Below, piece by piece: positions 13,201 to 27,700 of a DNA stretch of 64,000 nt (positions are counted from its first letter, which is position 1; each line of letters begins with the position of its first letter). The stretch is taken from the NCBI GenBank assembly GCA_944989445.1, contig CALYLW010000335.1, positions 62,001 to 126,000 of the forward strand. Reading direction: 5' to 3'. Made by a program: the position numbers and the translations under genes. The notes under the pieces were generated by a model. It did not search any database and was not told where the DNA came from. It worked only from the letters and a program-made list of their open reading frames with translations. This DNA comes from Ampullaceana balthica. Its lineage: Eukaryota; Mollusca; Gastropoda; Lymnaeidae.

Positions 13201-16200
13201 TAGGTATTATTGGTCCGATAAGGTCGACAGCAACCTTACTCCATGTTTTTGTTATTAGTTCCATGTCTCCTAACGGGGCAATCCCTCCGGCGCTTTTTTT
13301 TACTTTTTGGCATGCATCACATGTTCTACAGTGATGACGTACGTCACTGGCTATACCCGGCCACCAGAATTCTTTTAGCACTCGCTCCTTGGTGCGAGCT
13401 ATCCCCATGTGTGCAGATAAACTATTATCGTGGGCTATCTCCAATATGGTTTTTCTTAATACTTTCGGTGCAACCAATTGTTCCTGACTAATATTAGGGT
13501 TGATTTGTGTGTCATTATACTCTCTCATGAGTAGTCCTCCCGTGTATTTAAATACTGACTTTTCCGTCCCCTTCATACTACTTTTTTTCGCATGCTCGTG
13601 TATTCGTCTTAACGTGACGTCTTCGGCTTGTAATCTTTTGTAATCCTCTGGCTGTATATTAAACTCCGTGAGGTGTCTTTTCACTGTACTACTGTACTGT
13701 TTTGGGTTGTTTTTCTGTGCCCTCGTCGTTACCGCCCCTGCTACTACTTCTGTCCCGATGTTTTCTATTTTGTACCCTTTCGAACTATGCTCCTTAGTTA
13801 TTTTTGTAAATCTATGGATGTCTTTATTCCAATTTGCATTAATGTGGTTTTGTTTTATTGTAGTGTTGGGCCCAGGGCTGTAGCCTTTGCCCCTGTGTAT
13901 TGGCCTTACCCCTTTATACCCGTCTCCCATGGTAGCTCCCTTGATATTTCCAATATTTAGGTCAACGTGTGGGTTCTTTAGTAGGGCAGCTTTTGTCATT
14001 CCCGTAAAATACGGTGATTTCACATGTATATATCCTACCCTATAAACCTTTCTCTCCCCATCAAACAATATACAAGTGACTGTCTCGTTTGTCACACACT
14101 CCTTATCAACTAGAGACTCCCTTACCCCCACGATTCCGCACCCCGTGTCCCGTACAACCTTAACCTTAACCCCATTAACTTCTCCCACCCCAGCAAAACC
14201 CCTAGATTGTCATCTTTTTGTTTGGTAGCCTGTTCCCCTCCATTGATAATTGTCTTCTCTTCGGCTTTCTTCCCTCCTACCTTGGACTCTCTGATTCCCT
14301 ATGAGTGGTGCACTATCCCTTGTCAATTTCACACTTGGGTGTGCCGCCATGTATCCCTCACCCGTTTTAATAACCGATGTTAAATCCAGACTTCCCCTTT
14401 CTAATATGTGCTCAACAACCCCCCCGCTTACTGTCTGTAATAGCTTGTCCACTACCGTGAGCTCAAATAGTTTCTCGTAGGTTTTCTCGGTTTTTGAAAG
14501 CTCTATCCACTTGGTCAGGTAGTGTCTAATTCTGTTTGAGTAAGCTAATATGTCCTCTCCTTTTCTGGGTCTAACACCTGCTAACCTTTCTCGATATCCT
14601 TGGGCTGTTAGCCCAAAATGCCTGGATAAGGCGGTTTTCACCTCCTCATATGAGGCCTCTACTCCCTTTCCACTCCCCGCATAACACACCGGTAGTAGCG
14701 GTTGTGGCATCAATTTTCTCAGTTCATACCCCCAATGTTTCACTGGCCACTCCTTGTGTCTCGCTTCGTCCTCGAATCGAACCAAAAAAAATTCTAAGTT
14801 ATCCCCTATCCCGTCAAACATTGGTAGTTTATTTCCCGAGCTCCCTGTGCTTTTTTGTTCTACCCTCGGGGTCTTTTCCTCACTCGCATTCAATTCCATT
14901 ATCCTAATGTGCTCCAACCTTTTACTCTCCTCCTCCCTTTTGAATTTCCGTTTTTCTCTTTCCTCATCTTCCTCCCTCCTCTTTCTACCTCTTTCCTCAT
15001 CTTCCTCCCTCTTCTTTCTATCTCTTTCCTCATTTTCCACCCTCTTGTACGCCTCTATAACCCATCTCTTTGCCTCCTCCCCTTCAAATCCCAGCTCCCG
15101 GGCACTTTGTCTCAGTTTTTCTACATTAGGCAATTCCATCTCGATGTTTCTATATTAGTAGTTACTCTACGGTCACAATCTCAAATTCGTCTACCGTCTT
15201 CCTATCGTTTTGTATTAGGGACCCAATATAACAATTACTATCTCAATAATACAATTTGGGGATTCATCATATACAAATATATAATATATAATATCTAATA
15301 AATTAAGTTGTACTTGCCTGTACGATAGAAATTACCACACAAATAGTACCCATACATAAGAAAAACACATTATACCAGGGCAGTATCAGTATCCATAGGC
15401 GAGAGAGTCACAAAGTCACCGCCTTCACTGTCACGTATTACTGAGGTTGTAACCTCGAAGTTGTCCAGGCTGTAGTCAGCTTCTGCGTTACTGTCTAAGT
15501 TAGTGTTCGTTATTCCTCCGATGCTCTTCCGGGTGTAGTCTGTATGGCATCCCTTTCTGCGTCTGTCTGCAATTCCACTGCTACGGCTGTCTACAACACC
15601 ACTGCAACGGCTGTCTGTAACACCACTGCTACGGCTGTCTGTAACATCACTGCTACGGCTGTCTGTAACATCACTGCAACGGCTATCTGTAACATCACTG
15701 CAACGGCTGTTTGTAACATCACTGCTACGGCTGTCTTCAACACCCCTGGTCTCGTCGTTACGAGGTGTAAGCCCTACGCTCTCGTGATGATCTTGATATC
15801 GGGATGGCTAGTACGGCCAGTTCGTTGATGTGTTTTTCGTCGTTTCTCCTTTAGTGACGTGTCTTGATGCACTGCGTCTTGGCTCGGTTTTTCGACGGGG
15901 CCCCCACTGTGGCGGAGTCGTTGTCTAGGGGTTGAGGTCCCCCCTTGGCCACAGATATTTACCACGTAGACGGGTAAAAGACTTAGCAACGCTGGGTTGT
16001 TTTCTTCAACATAAGTTTAATGACATCCAGAAGCTTTGAACATATTTATGGTACAGTACAATTGGCAGTTTACAGTTGATGGTCATACCATCCAGAGTCC
16101 TCGGCCCAGCTTGACCGGATTGGACTACGTTCACAAACTCCACACTCTATCGCACGTCTTTCACCTGTCTGCTACTTGGCAACTTAACAATCCCCGCGAC

Positions 16201-18560
16201 CCACAATGTGACCCCTATTATACCCCCGTCTTGTCCGACTGGTTTTGACTGGCCCCCTGGGTCAATCACCATGTCTCCCTTTGACCGTGGTCCTGTCAAT
16301 TCATTACAACTTGCACGTACCTTGAGTTCACCCGCCCCCGTTCCACGAGGACAAGTGTTCACAGCCCCATTTATGCGTAGTCATCCCCACACCACAACAT
16401 CTGACCGTAACACCTCCCCCACCCCAACTTTGATTGTCCTCATGAAGTGAAGGACTTCACCCTCCCCCCACCCCAACTTTGATTTTCCTCATGAAGTGAA
16501 GGACTTCACCCTCCCCCCCCCAACTTTGATTTTATCATGAAGTGAAGGACTTCACCCTCCCCCCCCACCCCAACTTTGATTGTCTTCATGAAGTGAAGGA
16601 CTTCAACCCTCCTCCCCCACCCCAACTTTGATTGTCCTCATGAAGTGAAGGACTTCACCCTCCCCCACCCCAACTTTGATTGTCCTCATGTAGTGAAGGA
16701 CTTCACCCTCCCCCCACCCCAACTTTGATTGTCCTCATGAAGTGAAGGACTTCAACCCTCCTCCCCCACCCCAACTTTGATTGTCCTCATGAAGTGAAGG
16801 ACTTCAACCCTCCTCCCCCCCATCCCAACTTTGATTGTCCTCATGAAGTGAAGGACTTCAACCCTCCTCCCCCCACCCCAACTTTGATTGTCCTCATGAA
16901 GTGAAGGACTTCAACCCTCCTCCCCCCACCCCAACTTTGATTGTCCTCATGAAGTGAAGGACTTCAACCCTCCTCCCCCCCACCCCAACTTTGATTGTCC
17001 TCATGAAGTGAAGGACTTCAACCCTCCTCCCCCCAACTTTGATTGTCCTCATGAAGTGAAGGTCTTCAACCCTCCCCCACCCCAACTTTGATTGTCCTCA
17101 TGAAGTGAAGGACTTCAACCCTCCTCCCTCCCACCCCAACTTTGATTGTCCTCATGAAGTGAAGGACTTCAACCCTCCTCCCCCCCACCCCAACTTTGAT
17201 TGTCCCCATGAAGTGAAGGAATTCAACCCTCCCCCACCCCAACTTTGATTGTCTTCATGAAGTGGAGGTCTTCAACCCCTTCTCACCTAAACTTTGATTG
17301 TCCTCATGAAGTGAAGGACTTCAACCCTCCTCCCCCCCCCCACCCCAACTTTGATTGTCCTCATGAAGTGAAGGACTTCAACCCTCCCCCCACCCCAACT
17401 TTGATTGTCCTCATGAAGTGAAGGACTTCAACCCTCCTCCCCCCCCCCAGCCCAACTTTGATTGTCCTCATGAAGTGAAGGACTTCAACCCTCCTCCCCC
17501 CCCACCCCAACTTTGATTGTCCTCATGAAGTGACGGACTTCAACCCTCCTCCCCCCCCCACCCCAACTTTGATTGTCCTCATGAAGTGAAGGTCTTCAAC
17601 CCTCCCCCACCCCAACTTTGATTGTCCTCATGAAGTGAAGGACTTCAATCCTCCTCCCCCCCACCCCAACTTTGATTGTCCTCATGAAGTGAAGGACTTC
17701 AACCATCCCCCACCCCAACTTTGATTGTCTTCATGAAGTGGAGGTCTTCAACCCCCCCCACCCCAACTTTGATTGTCCTCATGAAGTGAAGGTCTTCAAC
17801 CCTCCCCCACCCCAACTTTGATTGTCCTCATGAAGTGAAGGTCTTCAACCCTCCCCCACCCCAACTTTGATTGTCCTCATGATGTGAAGGACTTCAACCC
17901 TCCTCCCCCCACCCCAACTTTGATTGTCCTCATGAAGTGAAGGACTTCAACCCTCCTCCCCCCCCCCACCCCAACTTTGATTGTCCTCATGAAGTGAAGG
18001 ACTTCAACCCTCCCCCACCCCAACTTTGATTGTCCTCATGATGTGAAGGTCTTCAACCCTCCCCCACCCCAACTTTGATTGTCCTCATGAAGTGAAGGTC
18101 TTCAACCCTCCCCCACCCCAACTTTAATTGTCCTCATGAAGTGAAGGACTTCAACCCTCCCCCACCCCAACTTTGATTGTCCTCAGGAAGTGGAGGTCTT
18201 CAAATATTCAACTTGTAATAACTCGTGTTGCTTAATTCAACTAAAAGTGTTACACACAAAGCGTAGTTTTACAATATACTGGCTCAGAGAAGAGAGACTG
18301 GCAGAGAGAGAGACAGACAGAGAGATTGAGGGGAAGAGAGAGAGAGAGGGGGGTGAGGGATGGAGAACCTGTAAGACAGAGGGAGAGCTCGAGTGCAAGC
18401 AAGTGAAAGAGAAAGGGAGAGAATGGTAGAGACGGAGATTTCATTGGGGTGGGGGAGGATTAGAGGGAGCAATCTTGTGAGTGTGGTAGAGAATGAAAGA
18501 CTAAGAGACTAATAGGAAATACACAAGAAGAGGGGAAAGGGAGATATATATATATATTAT

Positions 18561-18640
<80 letters not shown>

Positions 18641-18708
18641 AGGGAGAGGGAGAGGGAGAGAGGGAGAGGGAGAGGGAGAGGGAGAGGGGAGAGGGAGAGG
18701 GAGAGGGA

Positions 18709-18769
<61 letters not shown>

Positions 18770-21700
18770 TTAGAGGGTAAGAGGAAAAAGAAAGAAAGGG
18801 AGAGATAAGTTGCGTTTGGAAGAATTGAACAAAGAGAAAGAAAGTGATAAAATGGAAGAAATAACAAAGTTGATATATATAACAGAAAGGAGACAGAGAG
18901 GGAGAATATTTGAAAGTTTGTGAAAGAGAAAGACAGAGGGGGATATTAGGGGCCGTCCATATATGACGTCACGCGATTTTTGCCGATTTTGTACCCCCTC
19001 CCACCCCCCTCGTCACGCGTCGTCACAAAAACTTAGACCCCCCCCCCTCTAAAAATACGTCACAAATCTTTGACAAAATAATATTTAAAAAAAATAATAA
19101 AACAACAAAAAAAAACAACAAAAAAAACAACAAAAAAAACAACAACTTTATTTTCTATTTGAAAATAAGTATGTTTAAAATCACTTTTATTGTCATTTAA
19201 GTATTTATTTTTATTTAGTGAAGATCTACATTGTAATATCGTAACCCACGTGAAGCATTTTTAAAAAACGTTTAACCGGCCTTCAGAAAACGAACTGTGT
19301 TAACATGCTTAGCTTATATTTTATTTTAATGCATACAAATTAAACATTGACTATTAATCATCACGGTTAATGTCTTTGTTACACTCTATATTAACAGCAT
19401 TTAATGTCACAAGCTGTAGCGTCACTTGTTTTGGGCGCTACTGGTGTACGTCACGTGAAGAAATTCCCACCCCCGGGGGAGGGGGTGCGGGGGCTGACCG
19501 ACGTTACCTGATGACACCCTTCCACAGAGGTTCTTATCTTATCTATACAGACGCTCCTTCTATGCAGAAGATAGTTGCGTCCACAGACCATGACAGATGA
19601 TCTGTTGGCAAGTGATGCAGCATTCACAGGCCACGGCTTTGTGGGTTCCACGCATTACCCAGCCGCCTAACTACATGTAGTGTTAGGTACCCATTCGGAG
19701 CGGGGTGACTCAGGGACGCCCTAGGCCCCGGGAACAAACCCTTGCCTTCACACGGATTCGAACCCGTGACCATCGGTACGACAGTCCAGTGCGCTGCCAC
19801 TCGACCAATGTCGGTTATTAAGACTCGAGTTGTAAATATATTTGGATTGCGGACTTCTATGGGGAGGTAATGCTGTCGTGTGTTAGCAGTGTCAGATTGA
19901 TTGTGGGAATGCTATTTATAGTTACAGCTTAATAGCATTTGGATTTTTAGCTACTAATACTGATTCTAGATTGTATTAGTGATTATAGCGTGATTTTCCA
20001 TGCCATACAACGTGTACATGTATTTGATTTCTGGGATTCTAAAACCATTTTGGCAATACAAGATTATAATGCTACCTTAGAAAATAAATTCTCACATATA
20101 TTTGAATTGCTGGTATGCATTGTGAATGCTTTTGTGTATGGAGAGTATCATATTGTGTTGGAGAGTATCATATTGTGTTGGAGAGTATCATATTGTGTTG
20201 GAGAGTATCATATTGTGTTGGAGAGTATCATATTGTGTTGGAGAGTATCATATTGTGTTGGAGAGTATCATATTGTGTTGGAGAGTATCATATTGTGTTG
20301 GAGAGTATCATATTGTGTTGGAGAGTATCATATTGTGTTGGAGAGTATCATATTGTGTTGGAGAGTATCATATTGTGTTGGAGAGTATCATATTGTGTTG
20401 GAGAGTATCATATTGTGTTGGAGAGTATCATATTGTGTTGGAGAGTATCATGGTGTGTTGGTGAATGTACTCACTGCATTAGCAAGAGCATTTTATAAAA
20501 CAATAACAATTTGGTAGCTATTTTAATAGTGGACCCACTCAATCTCTTTTAGTTAATTTTTTTAATAAATATTTATATTTAAAGATTCAAGTTTGAACTT
20601 GAATTGAAACTTGTGGAAGTCAGATTTAAATAAACACACATTTATTAGCGTTCAACTATTTGATAAAGTTTTGATCCATAAAACATGTACCACCAATTTT
20701 TAGGTATATCTTGGATACTTTGATATGCACTTTATACTTGATCCTTAAATCTTATAACTTATATCTATGCCTAATAAATAGACAAGCCTTGATACTCATA
20801 TGGTTCAGATAGTAAGATAATTACCTGATGCTTTGATATAAAATACGTGATGTGTATAAATCACTGCTATGTATTTATGTATCGGATATTTGGATAAATA
20901 GATGAGACCTGGTGCGGGTATTTAGATATTTAATGTATGCATGAATCCTTGACAGATTAAATATCCTCCATCTCACACATATCCCTGTTACCTACAACCT
21001 CCCCTCCTCCCATCCCCAGGGGCGGCCTACCAGTATGACGAAGAGAGTTCCAGCGACAGCGAGGATGAGGTTCTGAAGCACTACCAGTCGTCGGTGGTCC
21101 GGGCGAACAGCATCAGGAGTTTGAAGAGCAGCCACACTTGCAAGAGCAAAAAGAGTGCCAAAAGTGGCCAGGCAGACGACTCGCGAACGTCTTCCAAAGG
21201 TCAAACTTGTATTAGAATATGTTTTTAAAAAATTAAATTTTTATGACAGGGAAGTTACGAATTTTCAAACACACTGAAATCTCAAGATATTAACATCATA
21301 AAAACATCATCATATCTTTGAACTTGAACTTGAACTATCCCTTAACCCGTTGTTGGGTCGTTGGGGCACCATCGTGAACTGCACACTAACACACGCCGTT
21401 TATCACGGTCCTGTGCTGCCCTGTGAGAGTCGCTGAATGACAGGCGGGTCCACTCTTTGATATTGTCCTCCCATCTCTTCTTTTGTCTGCCTCTTTTCCT
21501 TCCTCCCTGGACTGTGCCTTGTACTATGGTTTTTGCGAGACCTCCAGTTCTTGTCACGTGTCCGTACCATCGTAAATTCCTCTTCTTAATTGATGTGAGT
21601 AGGTCCTCGTAGGGGCCAATGACAGTACTTATTTTTGTTGCGGACCGCTTCATTTGTGATGTGCGCTGTATAGGAGATGTTCAATATATTTCTGAAACAT

Positions 21701-24700
21701 CTCATCTCTAGCGCATTTATTCTTCTTTGGAGGTCTGCAGTGAGCGTCCAAGCCTCACAACCATACAAAAAGACTGACATCGCTAGAGAGCGCATTAGCC
21801 GGATCTTTGATCTCAGGGAGAGCTTCTTACTTTGCCAGATGTGCTTTAATTTGGCTCAATGCTGCCATTGTTTGGGCTACTCTGGCAAGAATTTCTGGCT
21901 TTGAGCCTTCGTCGGATATTATGGCCCCCAGATACTTGAAGGTGGAGACTTCTTCGAGTTTTTGCCCGTTTATCCGAATCTCGCTTGTGAATTTACTATT
22001 AGCCATGACCTTGGTCTTTTCTGCGTTGATTTCCATGCCGTACGCCTTTGCTACTTTCTCTAGCTTTGCATCATATCTTTGCACTTTTTCAACATCCACA
22101 AATCTCAGTTCAACCAACATCATAAAATCTCAGTTCAACCAACATCATAAAATCTCAGCTCTCACATCAACACCTGGAATATCCTCGCGCCAATAAACTA
22201 AAACTTTTTGTTTCTATAAATAGACCGTTGTCTAAAAATAACGTGCTGGTATCATTAAAGATCGTTAGCCAAGCTGGATCGAATATTTGTATAAATTTTT
22301 TTAATCAAATGATTATATTTTTTTCATTTCCCATTTTATATTAAAACAAAATGGCGGTGCTTGAATTCTTAACGAAACAAAGACTTTAAAATTTCAGTTT
22401 TCTCAGCTGATTGACCAAACCAGGCAATAAAAACATCCGCAGACAGGGTTGAAAGTCCTTGTTGTCTGGTACACAGATGAATTTCATAAGAACAATCTTC
22501 TTGGCACCGCCCCAACTCGTTAAGATGATGGATCGTCTTGTGTGTTTTTTTTTCGGTGATTGCGGGCAGGAAGCACAACTCACATGAGAACCTTGGCTTT
22601 AGATGGTCTCGATCGTTCCGTGTGGCGCTTCCGTGTCGAATGGGCTCCAAGGCCGATCTAGGAATTAAAAATCAATGAAAACAGAAGTCATCTACCTAAA
22701 ATAACAGGCGCTATAAATAAACACACTTTTAATATTGTGCCAAAAATAGCAAGCAAAAAGAATTTTTCGAAAACACCATCAATGTACCACAAAAAGCAAG
22801 CTTTAAGGCTTCGTCATTCAAATTTTTTTCTAAAAGAGACTCCGCGGTTAACAAATTTAAGGAAAAATTCGTCAATGTTAAATTTTGTTATGTAACTTTT
22901 GGCGTCATTAAATTGCAATATTTGGCTCTTGCCATTTCCCGTCTTATGTCCCCTCGCCACCTCTCGGCATTTGTTACATCCTTAGTACAAATGTCCTTCT
23001 CGTGAATGATTTTATCGCTCAAATGTTCTCAGTGTGATCACATGGATGACCTTGACCTTTTAATTTTTCCAGGAAACCTACTCGACATAGATGCCTCCCC
23101 TAAGTCAGAGCAGGGCCAGCCGTCCAACAGACACTCCTACAATGCTGAGACGGATGAAACCCACGTGACGTCCGCCCCTGGGAACGCGGCAGCGACCCCC
23201 GCCGCCGAGAGAGGGGAGCCTGTGACGTTTGACAACCGGGCGTTCATGGCAGACGGCGGTGACAGCGTGACGACCAGTGAGCAGGTCACCAGCGATGTGA
23301 GTAGCCAGTTGTCATCCTAAATAAATAGTCTCATTAAAATAATGGTGCACCGATCAGCGACTTTTAAAAAAATCAGTCCACCTTACACCTTATAGCATCC
23401 TCAAAGCTCTCTGCGCCTACAATGTCCGTACATCTAATAGCATCCTCAAAGCTCTCTGCGCCTACAATGTCCGTACATCTAATAGCATCCTCAAATCTCT
23501 CTGCACCTACAATGTCCGTACATCTAATAGCATCCTCAAATTTCTCTGCACCTACAATGTCCGTACATCTAATAGCATCCTCAAAGCTCTGTGTACCTGC
23601 AAACGTCGTAGACCTAATAGCCTCCTAAAATCTCCATGCACCTAAAATTTCATTGCACAAAAAATGTACGCACTCCTAAAAACTCCGTGCACCAATAATC
23701 CGTCTTAAAATGTCAGACCACCAATAGTCATACAATGATATATGTTTCGGCTGTTAAATTGTCTGACCACCAATAGTCATACAATGATATATGTTTCCGC
23801 AGTTAAATTGTCAGCATCAGCTGGTATGTGTAATATAAACAGGTGAATTTTATTATCTAAACCAGTGTTTCTAAGACCGCCACCTCGTATATGCAGATGA
23901 TGGCTTTAAACTTGCTGTTGTCACACAAAGTACTCTCTAAGACCAACTCTCACATGACGGAGACTGTGACCATACAAGAGTCGTTGTCATTGATAAAAAG
24001 AAACATTTCGCTGGGACATAGTAAGAGCAATCAAAGACCAGCTGGCTTTAGACATCGTTGTTGATCTATAATAGCCAATAGACTCTTTGTCTATAATAGC
24101 CGGGAACTGTAACAAATAGCCAATAGACTCTTTGTCTATAATAGCCGGGAACTCTAACAAATAGCCAATAGACTCTTTGTCTATAAAAGCAAAGAACTCC
24201 GCTCTGGCTCTTTGTCTTTTAATGCTATTAAAATCTGCAATCTGAAGATATGGTGTGTAAACAGATTTCTTTGTTCGAGCTGTACATTCGATCCTTTTCC
24301 CCCTGCCGGCCAGTAAGAACCAGTCTATAATTTACTTTAAACCACATCCCTGAATGCATTTGAATATCTCTGACAATATTTATGTCCCTCGTTTGCTATG
24401 CACGAGAATCTCGCGTCTCGGCTTGTAGACACAATATCGCGCCGAAGAGCCTTCCCAACATACATATTTATATGCGCTTTTTAGTTTTCCCGATTCTTAT
24501 TTTTTTCCTCTCAAAGATCATAATGAAAAACGACAAGGTCTGAGTTAGGGCGGGAAATGTTATCTGGTTATGACCCTAACAATCCTCACACAGTGGGTGG
24601 TGCCGTTACCCCCGAAGGCGCGAGGTCCTGCCCACACGACTTGGGCGTTTTGGGAGCGTCGTAAGGCCGCCCCCACCTCTCTCCAACGGGTCTAGGGCTA

Positions 24701-27700
24701 AGACCTGACAAGTGTCTAAAAATGACCCGAAAAGTCTCATCCGTATGATACACTTGTAAAAGTTAACAGTCGAATATAATATTATTGTTTTAACAGTTAT
24801 AGGTCTGGCGCCCTGGCCATTCTAGATATAATGATAAATCTGACATAATGAAATAAAGTCGGATGAACACAAATTTACTTTAAAAATAACATAAATAATA
24901 AATGTAATATCAATAAATGTCATCAATTCTTTGACATAGCAGTTCGAGAAGAGCACAAAACAACAATTCGTCTTCAATTGTTTGAAAACATTTGTATAAA
25001 CTCAGATTACATCAAGATGGCAATTCCTGCAGTTAGTCATGTATTTGACGTATTACTATCAGTTATATCATATTAATAAACAGTGCCTTTATATCTATAT
25101 ATATATATATATATATACGTACACATGATGTATTTTGATAAAACAAGTTAAAATTAAACGATTAAAATATGGCAAATATGAGCAGATTGTATATGTCCCA
25201 AATGAGCCTGTTTTACCCCCAGGAATTCCCTTTCTACCCCAAATGGGGTAATTTACTCCTGTTAGCCGCCCCTGCTTTAAAGAAAAGCGTTGACCTTAAA
25301 CATGTAAAAAAAGTCTATGAGGAAAAAAATACCAGGTATCACAATTAGATTTGTGTCTGATGTCTGATATCATTTTATATTTTCATCTTCGGCTCATACT
25401 AGAGAAATTTTAGAAAAACACTTTTTCAGCGCATTTTAATAAATTTTTTTTAAATTCTGTTTTGAAAGAATACTTTGTATATTATTAAACTATTTTACCC
25501 TGTTCTAACTCTATTACCGCGTTTCACAAATAAAAATAAAGAACATAAAGTTAACTTTTGAACTGGCATGCGATCCTGTCATCTATCATATGAACACGTG
25601 TGACATTTGATCATGGCATCTGTCATATGAACACGTGTGACATTTGATGTGGTTCAATGATCTGACCTCGTGAACCTGTCAAGTCAAGTGAGAGCACACA
25701 CCACAGTTTATCGACGGTTGTGCGCCATACGCCATTATTTCATCACGTGCTCCCAAAGGACGTTGATGACCTCCCCTTGCCATTCAAAGACTTAAGGAAA
25801 AATATTTTTGGCTGCATTGTTTCCAGAAATGGCTGCAAATCGAATTTTTTGTTTAAATAGGTCAAACTCCATTGTGCCCAAGCTGCCTCATAAAAGTACT
25901 TTGACTCTAGAAGAAACCAACAAAAAATAAGGGAAACCTTTTGCAGACAAATAATTTTTCCCTCCAATTATAAAAGCCATCCTTACTTGGTGGCAAACAG
26001 AAATGAAAAGCAAATAAATCTTGTCAACGCGTTTGTATCTCTTCTAGAAACATTATTTCTATGGTCTCTGTTTGTTTATTTTGAAAAGATATTTGGGCGA
26101 GAACTGTAAGAAAAAATGAACATGGTTATAAAATTTACCGGAAACTTTTTTTTAAAATGTGTAAACCTATTTTACAAGAGTTTATGGATAACAATATCTT
26201 TTAAATGTCTGGAATAATATCTAGAATTGATTTAATTTTGTCCTCCACCCCCTCAAAATTTAAACGTTCGGGGAAAATATTCTTCGTTTAACCNNNNNNN
26301 NNNNNNNNNNNNNNNNNNNNNNNNNNNNNNNNNNNNNNNNNNNNNNNNNNNNNNNNNNNNNNNNNNNNNNNNNNNNNNNNNNNNNNNNNNNNNACATTTC
26401 ATCTCAATGAGTACACATTTACTCATGTCCATTTATCTCAATGAGTACACATTTCATCTCAATGAGTACACATTTCATCTCAATGAGTACACATTTCATC
26501 TCAATGAGTACACATTTCATCTCAATGAGTACACATTTCATCTCAATGAGTACACATTTCATCTCAATGAGTACACATTTCATCTCAATGAGTACACATT
26601 TCATCTCAATGAGTACACATTTCATCTCAATGAGTACACATTTCATCTCAATGAGTACACATTTCATCTCAATGAGTACACATTTCATCTCAATGAGTAC
26701 ACATTTCATCTCAATGAGTACACATTTCATCTCAATGAGTACACATTTCATCTCAATGAGTACACATTTCATCTCAATGAGTACACATTTCATCTCAATG
26801 AGTACACATTTCATCTCAATGAGTACACATTTCATCTCAATGAGTACACATTTCATCTCAATGAGTACACATTTCATCTCAATGAGTACACATTTCATCT
26901 CAATGAGTACACATTTCATCTCAATGAGTACACATTTCATCTCAATGAGTACACATTTCATCTCAATGAGTACACATTTCATCTCAATGAGTACACATTT
27001 CATCTCAATGAGTACACATTTCATCTCAATGAGTACACATTTCATCTCAATGAGTACACATTTCATCTCAATGAGTACACATTTCATCTCAATGAGTACA
27101 CATTTCATCTCAATGAGTACACATTTCATCTCAATGAGTACACATTTCATCTCAATGAGTACACATTTCATCTCAATGAGTACACATTTCATCTCAATGA
27201 GTACACATTTCATCTCAATGAGTACACATTTCATCTCAATGAGTACACATTTCATCTCAATGAGTACACATTTCATCTCAATGAGTACACATTTCATCTC
27301 AATGAGTACACATTTCATCTCAATGAGTACACATTTCATCTCAATGAGTACACATTTCATCTCAATGAGTACACATTTCATCTCAATGAGTACACATTTC
27401 ATCTCAATGAGTACACATTTCATCTCAATGAGTACACATTTCATCTCAATGACTACACATTTCATCTCAATGAGTACACATTTCATCTCAATGACTACAC
27501 ATTTCATCTCAATGAGTACACATTTCATCTCAATGAGTACACATTTCATCTCAATGACTACACATTTCATCTCAATGACTACACATTTCATCTCAATGAG
27601 TACACATTTCATCTCAATGAGTACACATTTCATCTCAATGACTACACATTTCATCTCAATGACTACACATTTCATCTCAATGACTACACATTTCATCTCA

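Larger units (their letters stand above)
8770..16412 (-). mobile_element. Ty3/gypsy LTR retrotransposon, Gmr1-like pol order
   Basis: A 7643-bp element with two 505-bp LTRs beginning TG and ending CA on the + strand as read, flanked by a 5-bp target duplication CCTCC (8765-8769 and 16413-16417). The LTRs differ at only two positions (9015/16153 and 9063/16201), so insertion is recent. Order on the - strand: 5' LTR, leader, gag, UGA, pol, about 1.5 kb non-coding, polypurine tract, 3' LTR. In pol the integrase lies before reverse transcriptase and RNase H, as in Gmr1-type gypsy elements and unlike most of the group. It is inserted in a C-rich minisatellite inside Syt14 intron 1. No env-like ORF is seen. 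Confidence 0.95.

Noticed and set aside
12129..13960. Several 60-110 codon frames on the + strand
   Set aside because: Antisense shadows of the intact pol ORF.
14650..15298. + strand frames of 85-147 codons
   Set aside because: Antisense to gag; the Ser/Leu/Phe composition comes from the Glu/Arg-rich coiled coil.
18250..18867. Leu/Ser-rich antisense frames
   Set aside because: GA microsatellite composition.
19740..19816. Possible functional tRNA gene
   Set aside because: A and B boxes are good but the acceptor stem does not pair and a SINE-like body follows; called as a SINE.
19990..20517. Frames of 112-175 codons in three registers
   Set aside because: The 20-bp array reads through in all three frames, which argues against coding.
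22369..22650. 93-codon - strand frame
   Set aside because: No recognisable motif, no splice or start support; left unassigned.
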